Origin: Crocinitomicaceae bacterium
GTDB lineage: Bacteria > Bacteroidota > Bacteroidia > Flavobacteriales_D > Crocinitomicaceae
Assembly (NCBI GenBank): GCA_024643585.1
Contig: JAHEMP010000083.1
Span: 1 to 8,667, forward strand
Reading direction: 5' to 3'
DNA: 8,667 bases
The notes below the pieces were generated by a model that did no database searches, was not told the DNA's origin, and saw only the letters and a list, made by a program, of their open reading frames with translations. This document shows positions 1-6,078 of this stretch, in pieces. Position 1 is the first letter of the stretch. Every line of letters begins with the position of its first letter. Both the position numbers and the translations under genes were made by a program.

Positions 1-6
1 ATTAAA

Positions 7-369
7 CTACTTGTTGTTTGTGCCACTTTCTTTGGCCATTTTTTCTTTACGAATAATTTCTTTTTTCGCGCCTTCTCTATTCGCAGGGTTTTTAGCTTCT
101 TCTTTTTCAAGCTCAGCCAATTTTTTGTCAGCTGCTTCCCCTTTGTAAATCTCTTCTTTTGAAACGCCATTTTCAGTAGTAACAATCGTCAGTATTTTTT
201 CACCGTTTTCCTCGATCATTTTCACTTCTTTTCTGATTTCCTTTTTGTCTTCATTCGTCGCTTTTACTTCCTTTTTGACAACTTCGACTTCCTTCACCAC
301 TTTTTCCTCTTGGGCCATTGCGTTCAATCCAAGTATAGTTGCGAATAAAAATAATGTTAGCTTTTTCAT
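7..369 (-). CDS. Small secreted Lys/Glu-rich protein of unknown function
   Basis: A 120-residue protein that starts with a clear type I signal peptide: MKK, a hydrophobic core at residues 4-15, and likely cleavage after NAMA (residue 19), just before Gln20 as is common in Bacteroidota. The mature part is about 100 residues and very rich in Lys and Glu, with no Cys. Residues 1-50 and 82-120 look helical and highly charged. Residues 50-80 are less charged, with an alternating hydrophobic pattern (ILTIVTTENG, then EEIYKG), and may form a short beta unit. I have a general impression of similar ENG..-EE-Y.G segments in small flavobacterial exported proteins but no named family. It lies 61 bp downstream of engB on the same strand and may be cotranscribed or use its own weak promoter. 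The stop is TAG. The function is unknown; periplasmic or surface location is inferred from the signal peptide. Confidence 0.8.
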   Translation of the reverse strand: MKKLTLFLFATILGLNAMAQEEKVVKEVEVVKKEVKATNEDKKEIRKEVKMIEENGEKILTIVTTENGVSKEEIYKGEAADKKLAELEKEEAKNPANREGAKKEIIRKEKMAKESGTNNK

Positions 370-392
370 AATCTTTCGGTTTGTAATTGAAA

Positions 393-400
393 CAAGTTTA
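393..400 (-). promoter_or_regulatory. Weak candidate -7 box for the small secreted protein
   Basis: Read on the minus strand this is TAAACTTG, seven of eight matches to the Bacteroidota -7 consensus TAnnTTTG. It lies 23 bases before the ATG at 369. No convincing -33 TTG was found at 17-23 bp upstream, so this is a suggestion only. The gene could instead be read through from engB. Confidence 0.25.
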
Positions 401-430
401 AGATAATTCCTTTAATCCGACGAAATAATT

Positions 431-1048
431 TTAATTTTTTGGCAGAACCTCTTTGAGCGAATCGTTGATATTGTCAATGTAGTTTAACACTTTTTCTTTA
501 CCAAATGCGGATTCGCTAGAAGTGGTGAAAACAGGAGGTAAAGCATCCCAATATTTCAACATTTCTTTTTTGTATTTTGCTAGATTTTTTTGAAGAGCAG
601 TGCTGGATAATTTATCTATTTTGGTGAAAACCATCGAAAATGGAATGCCTTTTTCTCCGCACCAATTCATGAATTCTACATCTATTTTTTGAGGTTCCAA
701 ACGACTGTCCAGTAAAACAAACAAATTCATGAGCTGTTCGCTTTTTGTCAAATAGTCAACGATGAATTTTTCCCAATTGGCTCGAGCAGATTTGGAAACT
801 TTCGCATAACCATATCCAGGTAAATCGACCAAATACCACTCGTTGTTGATGATAAAATGGTTTATTAACTGAGTTTTACCTGGTTTTCCTGATGTTTTAG
901 CCAGTTTTTTATTTCCGGTCAACATGTTAATCAAAGACGATTTACCAACGTTGGAGCGACCAATAAATGCATATTCTGCTTTTCCGTCGTTTGGACATTT
1001 TGTATAATCCGAGTTGGAAATGACGAAAGAAGCTTCTTTGATGACCAT
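431..1048 (-). CDS. engB: Ribosome biogenesis GTP-binding protein EngB/YsxC (YihA)
   Basis: A 205-residue TrmE-Era-EngA-EngB-Septin family GTPase, the usual length for EngB. All G motifs are present in order: G1 Walker A GRSNVGKSS at 30-38, G2 Thr in PGKTQ at 56-60, G3 DLPGYG at 75-80 (the EngB form of DxxG), G4 TKID at 142-145, and G5 TSS at 176-178. The family binds GTP in the cytoplasm, takes part in late 50S ribosomal subunit assembly and is essential in several bacteria. There are no extra domains. The ATG at 1048 gives the expected short N-terminus before the first strand (MVIKEASFVIS). A good -7 promoter box lies 14 bp upstream of the start codon, and the gene diverges from the HMA lipoprotein gene. 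The downstream neighbour begins 61 bp after the stop. The identification is secure. Confidence 0.97.
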   Translation of the reverse strand: MVIKEASFVISNSDYTKCPNDGKAEYAFIGRSNVGKSSLINMLTGNKKLAKTSGKPGKTQLINHFIINNEWYLVDLPGYGYAKVSKSARANWEKFIVDYLTKSEQLMNLFVLLDSRLEPQKIDVEFMNWCGEKGIPFSMVFTKIDKLSSTALQKNLAKYKKEMLKYWDALPPVFTTSSESAFGKEKVLNYIDNINDSLKEVLPKN

Positions 1049-1061
1049 GTTATTTTTTCTG

Positions 1062-1069
1062 CAAAGTTA
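1062..1069 (-). promoter_or_regulatory. Candidate -7 promoter box for engB
   Basis: On the minus strand this reads TAACTTTG, a full match to the Bacteroidota -7 consensus TAnnTTTG. It lies 13 bases before the engB ATG, implying a leader of only about 8-10 bases and fitting the lack of a Shine-Dalgarno site. The nearest upstream TTG (positions 1087-1085 on the minus strand) is 15 bp away, slightly shorter than the typical 17-23 bp spacing to the -33 element. The whole divergent gap with the HMA gene is 1049-1182. Confidence 0.5.
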
Positions 1070-1154
1070 CGAAACATGAACAATCAAGAGGAAGCTTTTC
1101 AATAATTCGACAATTCTAATGCAGAATCTCTTTCTTTTTCGAAGAAAAAATTGT

Positions 1155-1162
1155 AATATTTG
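1155..1162 (+). promoter_or_regulatory. Weak candidate -7 box for HMA lipoprotein gene
   Basis: AATATTTG matches the TAnnTTTG consensus at all but its first base and ends 20 bases before the ATG at 1183, a reasonable distance. No clear TTG is seen at the -33 position; the region there is pyrimidine-rich (CTTTCTTTTTC). Support is moderate to weak. Confidence 0.3.
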
Positions 1163-1182
1163 TAACACTAAAAATCAGCCTT

Positions 1183-1623
1183 ATGAAAGTTTCTCAATTT
1201 GTTTTTGCATCCGTTTTATTACTTGCTTCATGCGGACAAAATGATGCCAAAGTAGCCGCCGAAAACCAAGAAAATTCCCCGAAGGAAAAAGTAGTTGCAA
1301 ACAAACAATTGACTTTTGAAATTGAAGGCATGGTTTGCGTGATGGGTTGTGGAGGAAGTATCAAGTCCAAATTGGCCGAAACAAATGCAGTTGAAGCTTG
1401 TGAATTTGATTTTGAAGAAGGACGAAAAAAAAATAAGGTAACCGTTTCTTTTGATAAAAATAAGACAACACCAGAGCAAATTATCAAAATTGTTACGGAG
1501 ATGAACGACGGTCAATTTAAAGTTGGAGCCAGAGAATCAGGTGATATTTCTATCAACATTAAAACAACAATTCAAGACGTACCCGCTCCAGTTGAAGAAA
1601 ACAAAACGAGAGGTCACATCTAA
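1183..1623 (+). CDS. Lipoprotein with heavy-metal-associated (HMA) domain, CxxxC type
   Basis: A 146-residue predicted lipoprotein. The lipobox is LLASC (13-17), with Cys17 as the lipidated residue followed by Gly, so it should be anchored in a membrane facing the periplasm or exterior. A polar linker (18-40) leads to one HMA-like ferredoxin fold at about 41-116: strand LTFEIEGM, metal loop with Cys52 and Cys56, helix SIKSKLAE, strand VEACEFDFE, strand KVTVSFD, helix TPEQIIKIV. The usual HMA site is MxCxxC; here the loop is GMVCVMGC, so the two Cys are separated by three residues. This spaced form is seen in flavobacterial HMA proteins. A short Pro/Glu-rich tail (about 127-146) follows. A role in binding Cu, Hg or another soft metal outside the cytoplasm is inferred from the fold; the metal is not known. 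No P-type ATPase or metal regulator is nearby. The hydrolase gene follows after 41 bp on the same strand. Confidence 0.85.
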   Translation: MKVSQFVFASVLLLASCGQNDAKVAAENQENSPKEKVVANKQLTFEIEGMVCVMGCGGSIKSKLAETNAVEACEFDFEEGRKKNKVTVSFDKNKTTPEQIIKIVTEMNDGQFKVGARESGDISINIKTTIQDVPAPVEENKTRGHI

Positions 1624-1664
1624 AGAGGAAATCTTATTTATCGGTTTAAATCCGAGACGAATTC

Positions 1665-2426
1665 ATGAAATTACACCATCGAATACTTGGCAAGGGAGAA
1701 CCCCTTCTCATTTTACACGGACTTTTTGGGTACTCAGACAATTGGCAAACCCACGCTAAAAAATTGGCAGAATATTATCAAGTTATTCTTGTAGATCAAA
1801 GAAATCATGGACATTCGCCGTGGAACGAAGAGTTTACCTACGACCTTTTGGTAGACGATTTAAAGGAGTTGGTGAATGATTTACAACTTGAAAATATAAT
1901 TTTGCTGGGTCACTCTATGGGAGGAAAGACATCTATGCGTTATGCCCAGCGCTATCCAGAAGATTTAGAAAAATTAATTGTTGTTGATATTGGCGTTAAA
2001 ACCTATCCAGCTCATCACAATGAAATCATAAAAGGACTTTTAGCTGTTGATACAAAAGACTTGTCGAGTCGAACCATTGCAGAGGAGCAAATGGCACCTT
2101 TCATTCCGTCATATGGAATTCGTCAGTTTTTGTTAAAGAACTTGTATTGGAAAGAAAAAGGCAGGCTGGATTGGCGAATGAATATTCCCGTTCTGGAGCG
2201 TGAAATGGAAAATATTTTAAGCGGAATGCCGGATATAGAAGTATTTACACCCACATTGTTTATTCGTGGTTTGGCATCGGACTACGTTTTAGATGAAGAC
2301 ATCAATGAACTCGAAAATCGTTTTCCAGACATGCAATTAGTGAGTATAGAAAATGCAGGACATTGGGTACATGCCGAGGCTCCAGAAGAATTTATAGAGG
2401 CCGTTTTGTCTTTTTGTTTGCGCTAA
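1665..2426 (+). CDS. Alpha/beta-fold hydrolase, YbfF/ABHD11-like esterase
   Basis: A 253-residue cytoplasmic alpha/beta hydrolase with no signal peptide. Visible motifs are HGLFG (18-22, oxyanion-hole strand-loop), DQRNHGHSP (44-52, typical of the YbfF group), the nucleophile elbow GHSMGG (82-87, Ser84), VVDIG with Asp108, FIRG (199-202) and the C-terminal GHWVHAE (232-238, His233). In the YbfF esterase the acid residue follows the strand after the nucleophile; the Ser84-to-Asp108 spacing here fits that arrangement, so the triad is probably Ser84-Asp108-His233. Asp206, in the canonical position, is the alternative. YbfF-like enzymes hydrolyse acyl esters, including acyl-CoA and short-chain esters in vitro; the natural substrate here cannot be told. 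The ATG at 1665 is the first in frame after the stop at 1647. It lies 41 bp after the HMA gene with no promoter seen between them, so cotranscription is likely. Its stop directly abuts the stop of the opposing gene. Confidence 0.9.
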   Translation: MKLHHRILGKGEPLLILHGLFGYSDNWQTHAKKLAEYYQVILVDQRNHGHSPWNEEFTYDLLVDDLKELVNDLQLENIILLGHSMGGKTSMRYAQRYPEDLEKLIVVDIGVKTYPAHHNEIIKGLLAVDTKDLSSRTIAEEQMAPFIPSYGIRQFLLKNLYWKEKGRLDWRMNIPVLEREMENILSGMPDIEVFTPTLFIRGLASDYVLDEDINELENRFPDMQLVSIENAGHWVHAEAPEEFIEAVLSFCLR

Positions 2427-3308
2427 CTAAAAATTATAAAATAAGGACACTTTTCCACCAAACGAAGTGAAAGTTGTATTTGGGGTTTGCCCTTTAATAG
2501 CGCCTATTTTTTGAGAAATAATAAAGTTTTTGTAAAATTCAAATTCCAAAGAAATAGCTTTTTTATTCTCTAGCATAAAATTAAACCCTTGCCCTAAATG
2601 CAATCCCAAAGAGTTAATAACGTTCTGATTTTTCTCAATTGGTAAATCAAAATAGTTATAATTTGGCGGCAGTCCCGTTGGATCGTTTAATCGATATTCA
2701 GAATCAAAGGATAATGAATTGAATTGAAGCTCAATAGGGATATAAAGTGCCACATTTTTTTTGTAACGATCGTATTGATTAACATAACGAAAACCAACCC
2801 CAAAGTAGGATTTTGATTCAGAAATAACACCAAGATCAGCTACCATACCTATAAAATGCTGACGAGTGAAATATTTTCCAAAACCTAGCCGGAAGGATAA
2901 CGGCGCATCTAAGTAGGTGTTTTCAACTGTTGAGAAAAAATTTTCGTCAGAAATCAATTCTTGATGAAGTCGTATGATAGTGCTGCTAAAACCGATACTG
3001 AATTCGTATTCCAATTCTTTTCTTGGTCTAATTTGAATGGTATCGCCGTAGTTACCTTTTACAAGGTATCTTTTATCTTCTACAAAATATTTGTACTCCT
3101 TACGAGTGATAGAATACTTTTTGCCGTCCAAATCTCGGAAAGTTAAATCTCCATCTTTCTCTTCAAAGATCAATATTTCCCCTTTTAAAATTCTTCCATC
3201 CTTCATGTATACGACATCGCAGATAAGCACATTACTCGGATCTGTTTGCCCCAATGACGGCAGATGAAAAGCAAATAGTAGGATGAATAACCAAAAAAAT
3301 TTTTTCAT
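2427..3308 (-). CDS. Putative outer-membrane beta-barrel protein with N-terminal beta-rich domain
   Basis: Predicted exported protein of 293 residues from the ATG at 3308. An upstream in-frame ATG at 3329 would add seven residues (MRNFKLS). I prefer 3308 because it gives a standard signal peptide (MKKFFWLF start, cleavage before Gln21 in PSLGQ), and because the -7 box at 3337-3344 would leave almost no leader for the ATG at 3329. The mature protein starts with a small beta-rich unit at about 30-75 (VVYMKDGRILKGEI, then GKKYSITRKEYKYF), like the short SH3-type 'KDGRxxKG' units in many Bacteroidota envelope proteins. From about residue 95 to the end there are many amphipathic strands (for example FGVGFRYVNQY, LGLHLGQGFNFML, GGKVSLFYNF), and the last residue is Phe, as in outer-membrane barrels. 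I cannot assign a transported or bound substrate. The gene is divergent from the VWA gene and convergent with the hydrolase gene. Confidence 0.75.
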   Translation of the reverse strand: MKKFFWLFILLFAFHLPSLGQTDPSNVLICDVVYMKDGRILKGEILIFEEKDGDLTFRDLDGKKYSITRKEYKYFVEDKRYLVKGNYGDTIQIRPRKELEYEFSIGFSSTIIRLHQELISDENFFSTVENTYLDAPLSFRLGFGKYFTRQHFIGMVADLGVISESKSYFGVGFRYVNQYDRYKKNVALYIPIELQFNSLSFDSEYRLNDPTGLPPNYNYFDLPIEKNQNVINSLGLHLGQGFNFMLENKKAISLEFEFYKNFIISQKIGAIKGQTPNTTFTSFGGKVSLFYNF

Positions 3309-3336
3309 AGAGAGTTTGAAGTTTCTCATTTTTTCT

Positions 3337-3344
3337 CAAATTTA
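3337..3344 (-). promoter_or_regulatory. Candidate -7 promoter box for the beta-barrel gene
   Basis: On the minus strand this reads TAAATTTG, a full match to TAnnTTTG. Transcription would start near 3331, giving a leader of about 23 bases to the ATG at 3308 but only about two bases to the ATG at 3329; it therefore bears on the start choice. No clear TTG was found at the -33 position (only GGTTTT near 3363-3368). Confidence 0.45.
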
Positions 3345-3381
3345 ATGAACGAAAATAAATATAAAACCTCATGATATTTGA

Positions 3382-3429
3382 ATTTCGGATAGTAAAGATT
3401 TCGTAAAGACAATATTTCGGCAGGCAATT
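3382..3429 (+). repeat. Three ATTTCG direct repeats at 16-bp period (possible operator)
   Basis: The motif ATTTCG occurs at 3382-3387, 3398-3403 and 3414-3419, exactly 16 bp apart each time. Copies 1 and 3 extend to ATTTCGG. A second shared word, GTAAAGA, occurs at 3392-3398 and 3403-3409. The array lies in the 136-bp divergent gap between the barrel gene (start 3308) and the VWA gene (start 3445) and ends about 25 bases before the latter. It could be a regulator binding array or part of the VWA promoter region; chance is possible because the motif is short and AT-rich. Confidence 0.4.
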
Positions 3430-3444
3430 TGTTATATTATAATT

Positions 3445-4863
3445 ATGAAGAACATACTCCTTTTCCTTTTCTTGAGCTTTTCCAGTGTACTATTTTGTCA
3501 AACAGAATTTAGCACGCGTTCCTATGATTTTGGTGAACTTGAAGAGTATTCTGATCGTTTTGTGGACATTAAAATCACGAATAAAGGTCTGAAAAAAGAA
3601 TACATTCTAAGTGTTAAGAAACCGACGGAAGTTGTCTACATTGTTAGTGGACAATTTATGGATAAGGACAGTAGCCTTACCGTTCGACTTCAGGTTAACC
3701 CTAAAAAAAAAGGCCGTTTTAATTATTCCGTAGATATTTTTACAAGCGACAAAAACGAAGCGACAAAGATAGTGCTGAAAGGTAATTTATTGAATTCACC
3801 TCGGGACAATATGGGTGCTTTTCAAAGTTGTCCAACATTTGGAGAACGAGCTTCTGGAAATTCATTGGATTTTGAATTAACGGTTGTTACCCTAGACAAA
3901 GAAACCAGAGAGCCGCTAAGCAAATCTCAAGTCACTTTGTTGCAAAACGGCCGACCAATTGGCGCTTACAAAACCAATAAAGCTGGAAAATTTGAAGAAA
4001 AAATCCCATTGGGATATACCTATTTCTATGGCAAACACGAAGGATATTACCCTGTTGAGTATGGGACTTACGTTAATTTTAAACGAAATTACATTGTTTT
4101 AGAATTAGAGAGAGACAAGCGAATTAATGAACCAATTCTCCCGCCGGACCCTCCGGTTATTGTGGCTGAAGTTCCAAAAGAAATAAACCAGGAAGAGCCT
4201 AAAGAAATTGTAATTGAGATTGAAAAAGAATTGGAGAAAGAGGTTGTATTGCCCAAAGAGGCGCCTGTTGCATTAGCAGCGTTGGATCCGAATGATTTTT
4301 CTGATGACAAGTTTAAACCGGTTAATATTGTCTTTGTATTGGATGTTTCTTCCTCTATGAATCAAGGCGACAAAATAGAATTGATGAAATTTGCATTGTA
4401 CGAAATGGTGAACATGTTGCGACCGCAAGATAGATTATCCTTGGTGACATATTCGTCTCAGGCAAGAGTTTTGTTAAATGCGGCCAAAGGAAATGAAAAA
4501 GCCGAGGCCAATGCTAAAGTGGAACAACTGAAAGCTTCTGGAATGACGGCAGGGGGTTCAGGGATAAAATTAGGGTATAAACAAAACCTAAAGAGTTATC
4601 TTGACGGTGGGGTAAATCAGGTAATTGTTATAACTGACGGGGCTTTTAATCGCAATTCAGACGATTATTTGAAATACGTCCGAAAATACAAGAAGAAAGG
4701 GGTTAACCTGTCAATTGTCGGGATAAAAAACAATGAAAAAGACGAAGTGAAAATGGCAGATGCAGCAGAGAAAGGAGGCGGTCACTATATCCCAATTCAG
4801 AAACTAGCAGATGCACAAAACAATTTGAAGCAAGAAATTCGAGTTTTGAGTTACAAATATTAA
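3445..4863 (+). CDS. Secreted VWA-domain protein with DUF1573-like and carboxypeptidase-regulatory-like domains
   Basis: A 472-residue exported protein. Signal peptide residues are 1-18, with likely cleavage before Gln19; the -1 Phe before Cys18 argues against a lipobox. Residues 22-113 resemble the DUF1573/Hydin-type Ig fold (YDFGEL, DIKITNKG, VNPKKKGRFNYSVDIFTS, VLKGNL). Residues 142-222 resemble a carboxypeptidase-regulatory beta-sandwich (DKETREPLSKSQVTLLQNG, TNKAGKFEEKIPLG). Residues 227-275 form a Pro/Glu/Lys-rich linker. Residues 292-460 are a von Willebrand A domain with a complete MIDAS: DVSSS (Asp300, Ser302, Ser304), Thr368 in GMTAGG, and Asp398 in ITDGAF. VWA domains with an intact MIDAS bind partners through a divalent metal. 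The protein probably acts in the periplasm or at the surface as a binding or scaffolding protein; no catalytic domain and no type IX sorting tail are evident. It is monocistronic, with a strong terminator four bases after the stop. The partner or ligand is unknown. Confidence 0.88.
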   Translation: MKNILLFLFLSFSSVLFCQTEFSTRSYDFGELEEYSDRFVDIKITNKGLKKEYILSVKKPTEVVYIVSGQFMDKDSSLTVRLQVNPKKKGRFNYSVDIFTSDKNEATKIVLKGNLLNSPRDNMGAFQSCPTFGERASGNSLDFELTVVTLDKETREPLSKSQVTLLQNGRPIGAYKTNKAGKFEEKIPLGYTYFYGKHEGYYPVEYGTYVNFKRNYIVLELERDKRINEPILPPDPPVIVAEVPKEINQEEPKEIVIEIEKELEKEVVLPKEAPVALAALDPNDFSDDKFKPVNIVFVLDVSSSMNQGDKIELMKFALYEMVNMLRPQDRLSLVTYSSQARVLLNAAKGNEKAEANAKVEQLKASGMTAGGSGIKLGYKQNLKSYLDGGVNQVIVITDGAFNRNSDDYLKYVRKYKKKGVNLSIVGIKNNEKDEVKMADAAEKGGGHYIPIQKLADAQNNLKQEIRVLSYKY

Positions 4864-4866
4864 AAC

Positions 4867-4897
4867 AAAAAAGTCAGACACATGTCTGACTTTTTTT
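4867..4897. terminator. Bidirectional rho-independent terminator between convergent genes
   Basis: A perfect inverted repeat: A6 at 4867-4872, arm GTCAGACA at 4873-4880, two-base centre CA, arm TGTCTGAC at 4883-4890, then T7 at 4891-4897. Allowing a four-base loop, the stem is seven GC-containing pairs extended by six A-T pairs. It has a T-tract in either direction, so it can end both the VWA transcript (stop at 4863) and the lipocalin-like lipoprotein transcript (stop at 4910). Confidence 0.9.
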
Positions 4898-4909
4898 GGT
4901 TCTATTTTT

Positions 4910-5347
4910 TTATTTTGATTGAAAAGTTCGGGTGTATTCGTCACCGTTTTCTTGGTAAGAAACCTTCATTTGAGATTTTCGTAATTCAAGGATTTTGTAT
5001 GAATTGGAGGTGGTTTCTCCCGTTTTCGTTAGGATTACATTCTTCTTGTCAGCGCTAAATTTCCAATCGCCTGTTTCAGATGCAGTCAAGGGTCCCCAAA
5101 CCGTTTGAACGGTTACCGTTTGATTGTAAGATCCACTTTTGGCAAACGAAAAGAATTGATTGTATCCCTCGATGTTTTGATTTTCTCCATTCTTTGTCAA
5201 ATTTGTTAACGTCCAATCGCGAGAAATTCTATTTTTAACGGATAACAAGGAAATTTTTGGCCCATCTTCGTATTTTTTACAAGATGAGAATGTACCACCA
5301 ATAAATACGATGGCGCATAGAAGTAGGAGGATTCGGAAATTTTTCAT
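4910..5347 (-). CDS. Lipocalin-like lipoprotein
   Basis: A 145-residue predicted lipoprotein: hydrophobic segment 6-19, then TFSSC with Cys23 as the lipidation site. The residues after it, KKYEDGP, are charged and partly acidic, as in lipoproteins exported to the surface in Bacteroidota, though this is not a clear export signal. Next comes a motif I associate with a Bacteroidota lipoprotein family: GPKISLLS (29-36), then K38, R40 and W45. The rest is a series of beta strands typical of a small lipocalin-like barrel: WTLTNLTKNG, FFSFAKSGSYNQTV, GDWKFSADKKNVILTKTG, YKILELRKSQMKVSYQ and EYTRTFQ. Such proteins are usually described as lipocalin-like domain proteins; the ligand is unknown. It is 50 bp downstream of the membrane-protein gene on the same strand, so it may be the last gene of that operon or have its own promoter. 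It ends at the shared terminator. Confidence 0.82.
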   Translation of the reverse strand: MKNFRILLLLCAIVFIGGTFSSCKKYEDGPKISLLSVKNRISRDWTLTNLTKNGENQNIEGYNQFFSFAKSGSYNQTVTVQTVWGPLTASETGDWKFSADKKNVILTKTGETTSNSYKILELRKSQMKVSYQENGDEYTRTFQSK

Positions 5348-5397
5348 TTTAAATTAAGTGTTTTTCTCTTCAAACGAAAATTGAAAGAAAATGTTAC

Positions 5398-6078
5398 TTA
5401 CTTTTCGTTAAGATATTCTTTGACACTTTCCTCGGCATACACTTTTTCTTGATCCAAAGTGTTCCACAACGTCTGAATGAAATCTTTTTTATCTTGCACG
5501 GCCCCAAAAGGAATGTTCAATTGTAAATCTTTAATAAAATCAAAATGCAAGGTTTCTTGATGGATGTATATCTTTCGTAACCCTAGGAAGTAGACAGCTT
5601 TAATTTCTCTATCCGAGAGAATCAGTGCTTTTTTCGTGAAGCCAATTCTCCAGCCTTTTTTATACCAAGCAAATACAGTGAAAATAAGTGTGTCGAAAAC
5701 GGCGATGCCATAAGCCAAAGCAATTTGCCATCCTGAAGGACAAGTTTTATACAAGCCAAAGGAAATGCAGAGTAATGCCAGCGCCTCAAGAAAGTTATAA
5801 AGTAAAACTCTTTTCTTTCGTTCTAGGCTCACCTCTTGATTCCAAATGTATTTATCTGTTAGTCCGATTAACTGCATTCCAGTCCATCTTTTCACACTCC
5901 TGCGAGCAATTATTAAAAAGACTAAACTAGCCGCGGACCAAAAAATAACATTTTGAAACGGCAATTGACTTCCAGTTGTTTTCAATGTTTCGATGGGTAA
6001 ATCCCTACCAACAAAAATGCAAATGCCCATTATAGGAATTGTGACCAAGAGCAAAAGAATATTTGTAATCTTATTCAT
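5398..6078 (-). CDS. Four-helix membrane protein with possible PH-like cytoplasmic tail
   Basis: A 226-residue integral membrane protein, not assigned to a named family. Hydrophobic helices are at about 5-23, 42-58, 91-109 and 117-137; basic clusters at 59-64 (RRSVKR) and 86-90 (ERKKR) suggest the loop between helices 2 and 3 faces the cytoplasm. After helix 4 the soluble tail (about 139-226) begins with KKGWRIGFTKKALILSDREI and continues with short strands and a final helix (DFIQTLWNTLDQEKVYAEES). The strand pattern recalls the small PH-like domains found in bacterial membrane proteins; this is an inference from pattern only. The start overlaps the end of the DUF349 gene by eight bases (6071-6078), a tight arrangement that suggests translational coupling and a shared operon. 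The ATG at 6078 gives a good first helix. The function is unknown. Confidence 0.8.
   Translation of the reverse strand: MNKITNILLLLVTIPIMGICIFVGRDLPIETLKTTGSQLPFQNVIFWSAASLVFLIIARRSVKRWTGMQLIGLTDKYIWNQEVSLERKKRVLLYNFLEALALLCISFGLYKTCPSGWQIALAYGIAVFDTLIFTVFAWYKKGWRIGFTKKALILSDREIKAVYFLGLRKIYIHQETLHFDFIKDLQLNIPFGAVQDKKDFIQTLWNTLDQEKVYAEESVKEYLNEK

Noticed and set aside
1194..1515. Two minus-strand open frames of 95-97 codons opposite the HMA gene
   Set aside because: They mirror a gene with a lipobox and HMA domain; their low-complexity, Phe/Ser/Cys-rich translations are typical of antisense shadows.
1642..1654. Short imperfect palindrome CGGTTTAAATCCG between the HMA and hydrolase genes
   Set aside because: Only five pairs with a central mismatch and no loop; too short for a terminator and expected by chance in AT-rich DNA.
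1523..1759. Plus-strand 78-codon open frame spanning the end of the HMA gene and start of the hydrolase gene
   Set aside because: It overlaps two well-supported genes in another frame, has no recognisable motif, and lacks a promoter or start context.
3373..3380. GATATTTG as a -7 box for the VWA gene
   Set aside because: It misses the first T of the consensus, has no -33 partner, and lies 64 bases from the start codon; not enough to annotate.
4089..4310. Minus-strand 73-codon frame opposite the linker of the VWA protein
   Set aside because: Ser/Thr/Gly-rich antisense of the Pro/Glu-rich linker, with no start signal or motif.
5361..5391. Imperfect hairpin (11 A-T-rich pairs with one bulge) just upstream of the lipocalin-like lipoprotein gene
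   Set aside because: The stem is almost all A-T and no separate T-tract follows it on the minus strand. It also overlaps a poor -7-like word (TTCGTTTG), so neither a terminator nor a promoter can be supported.
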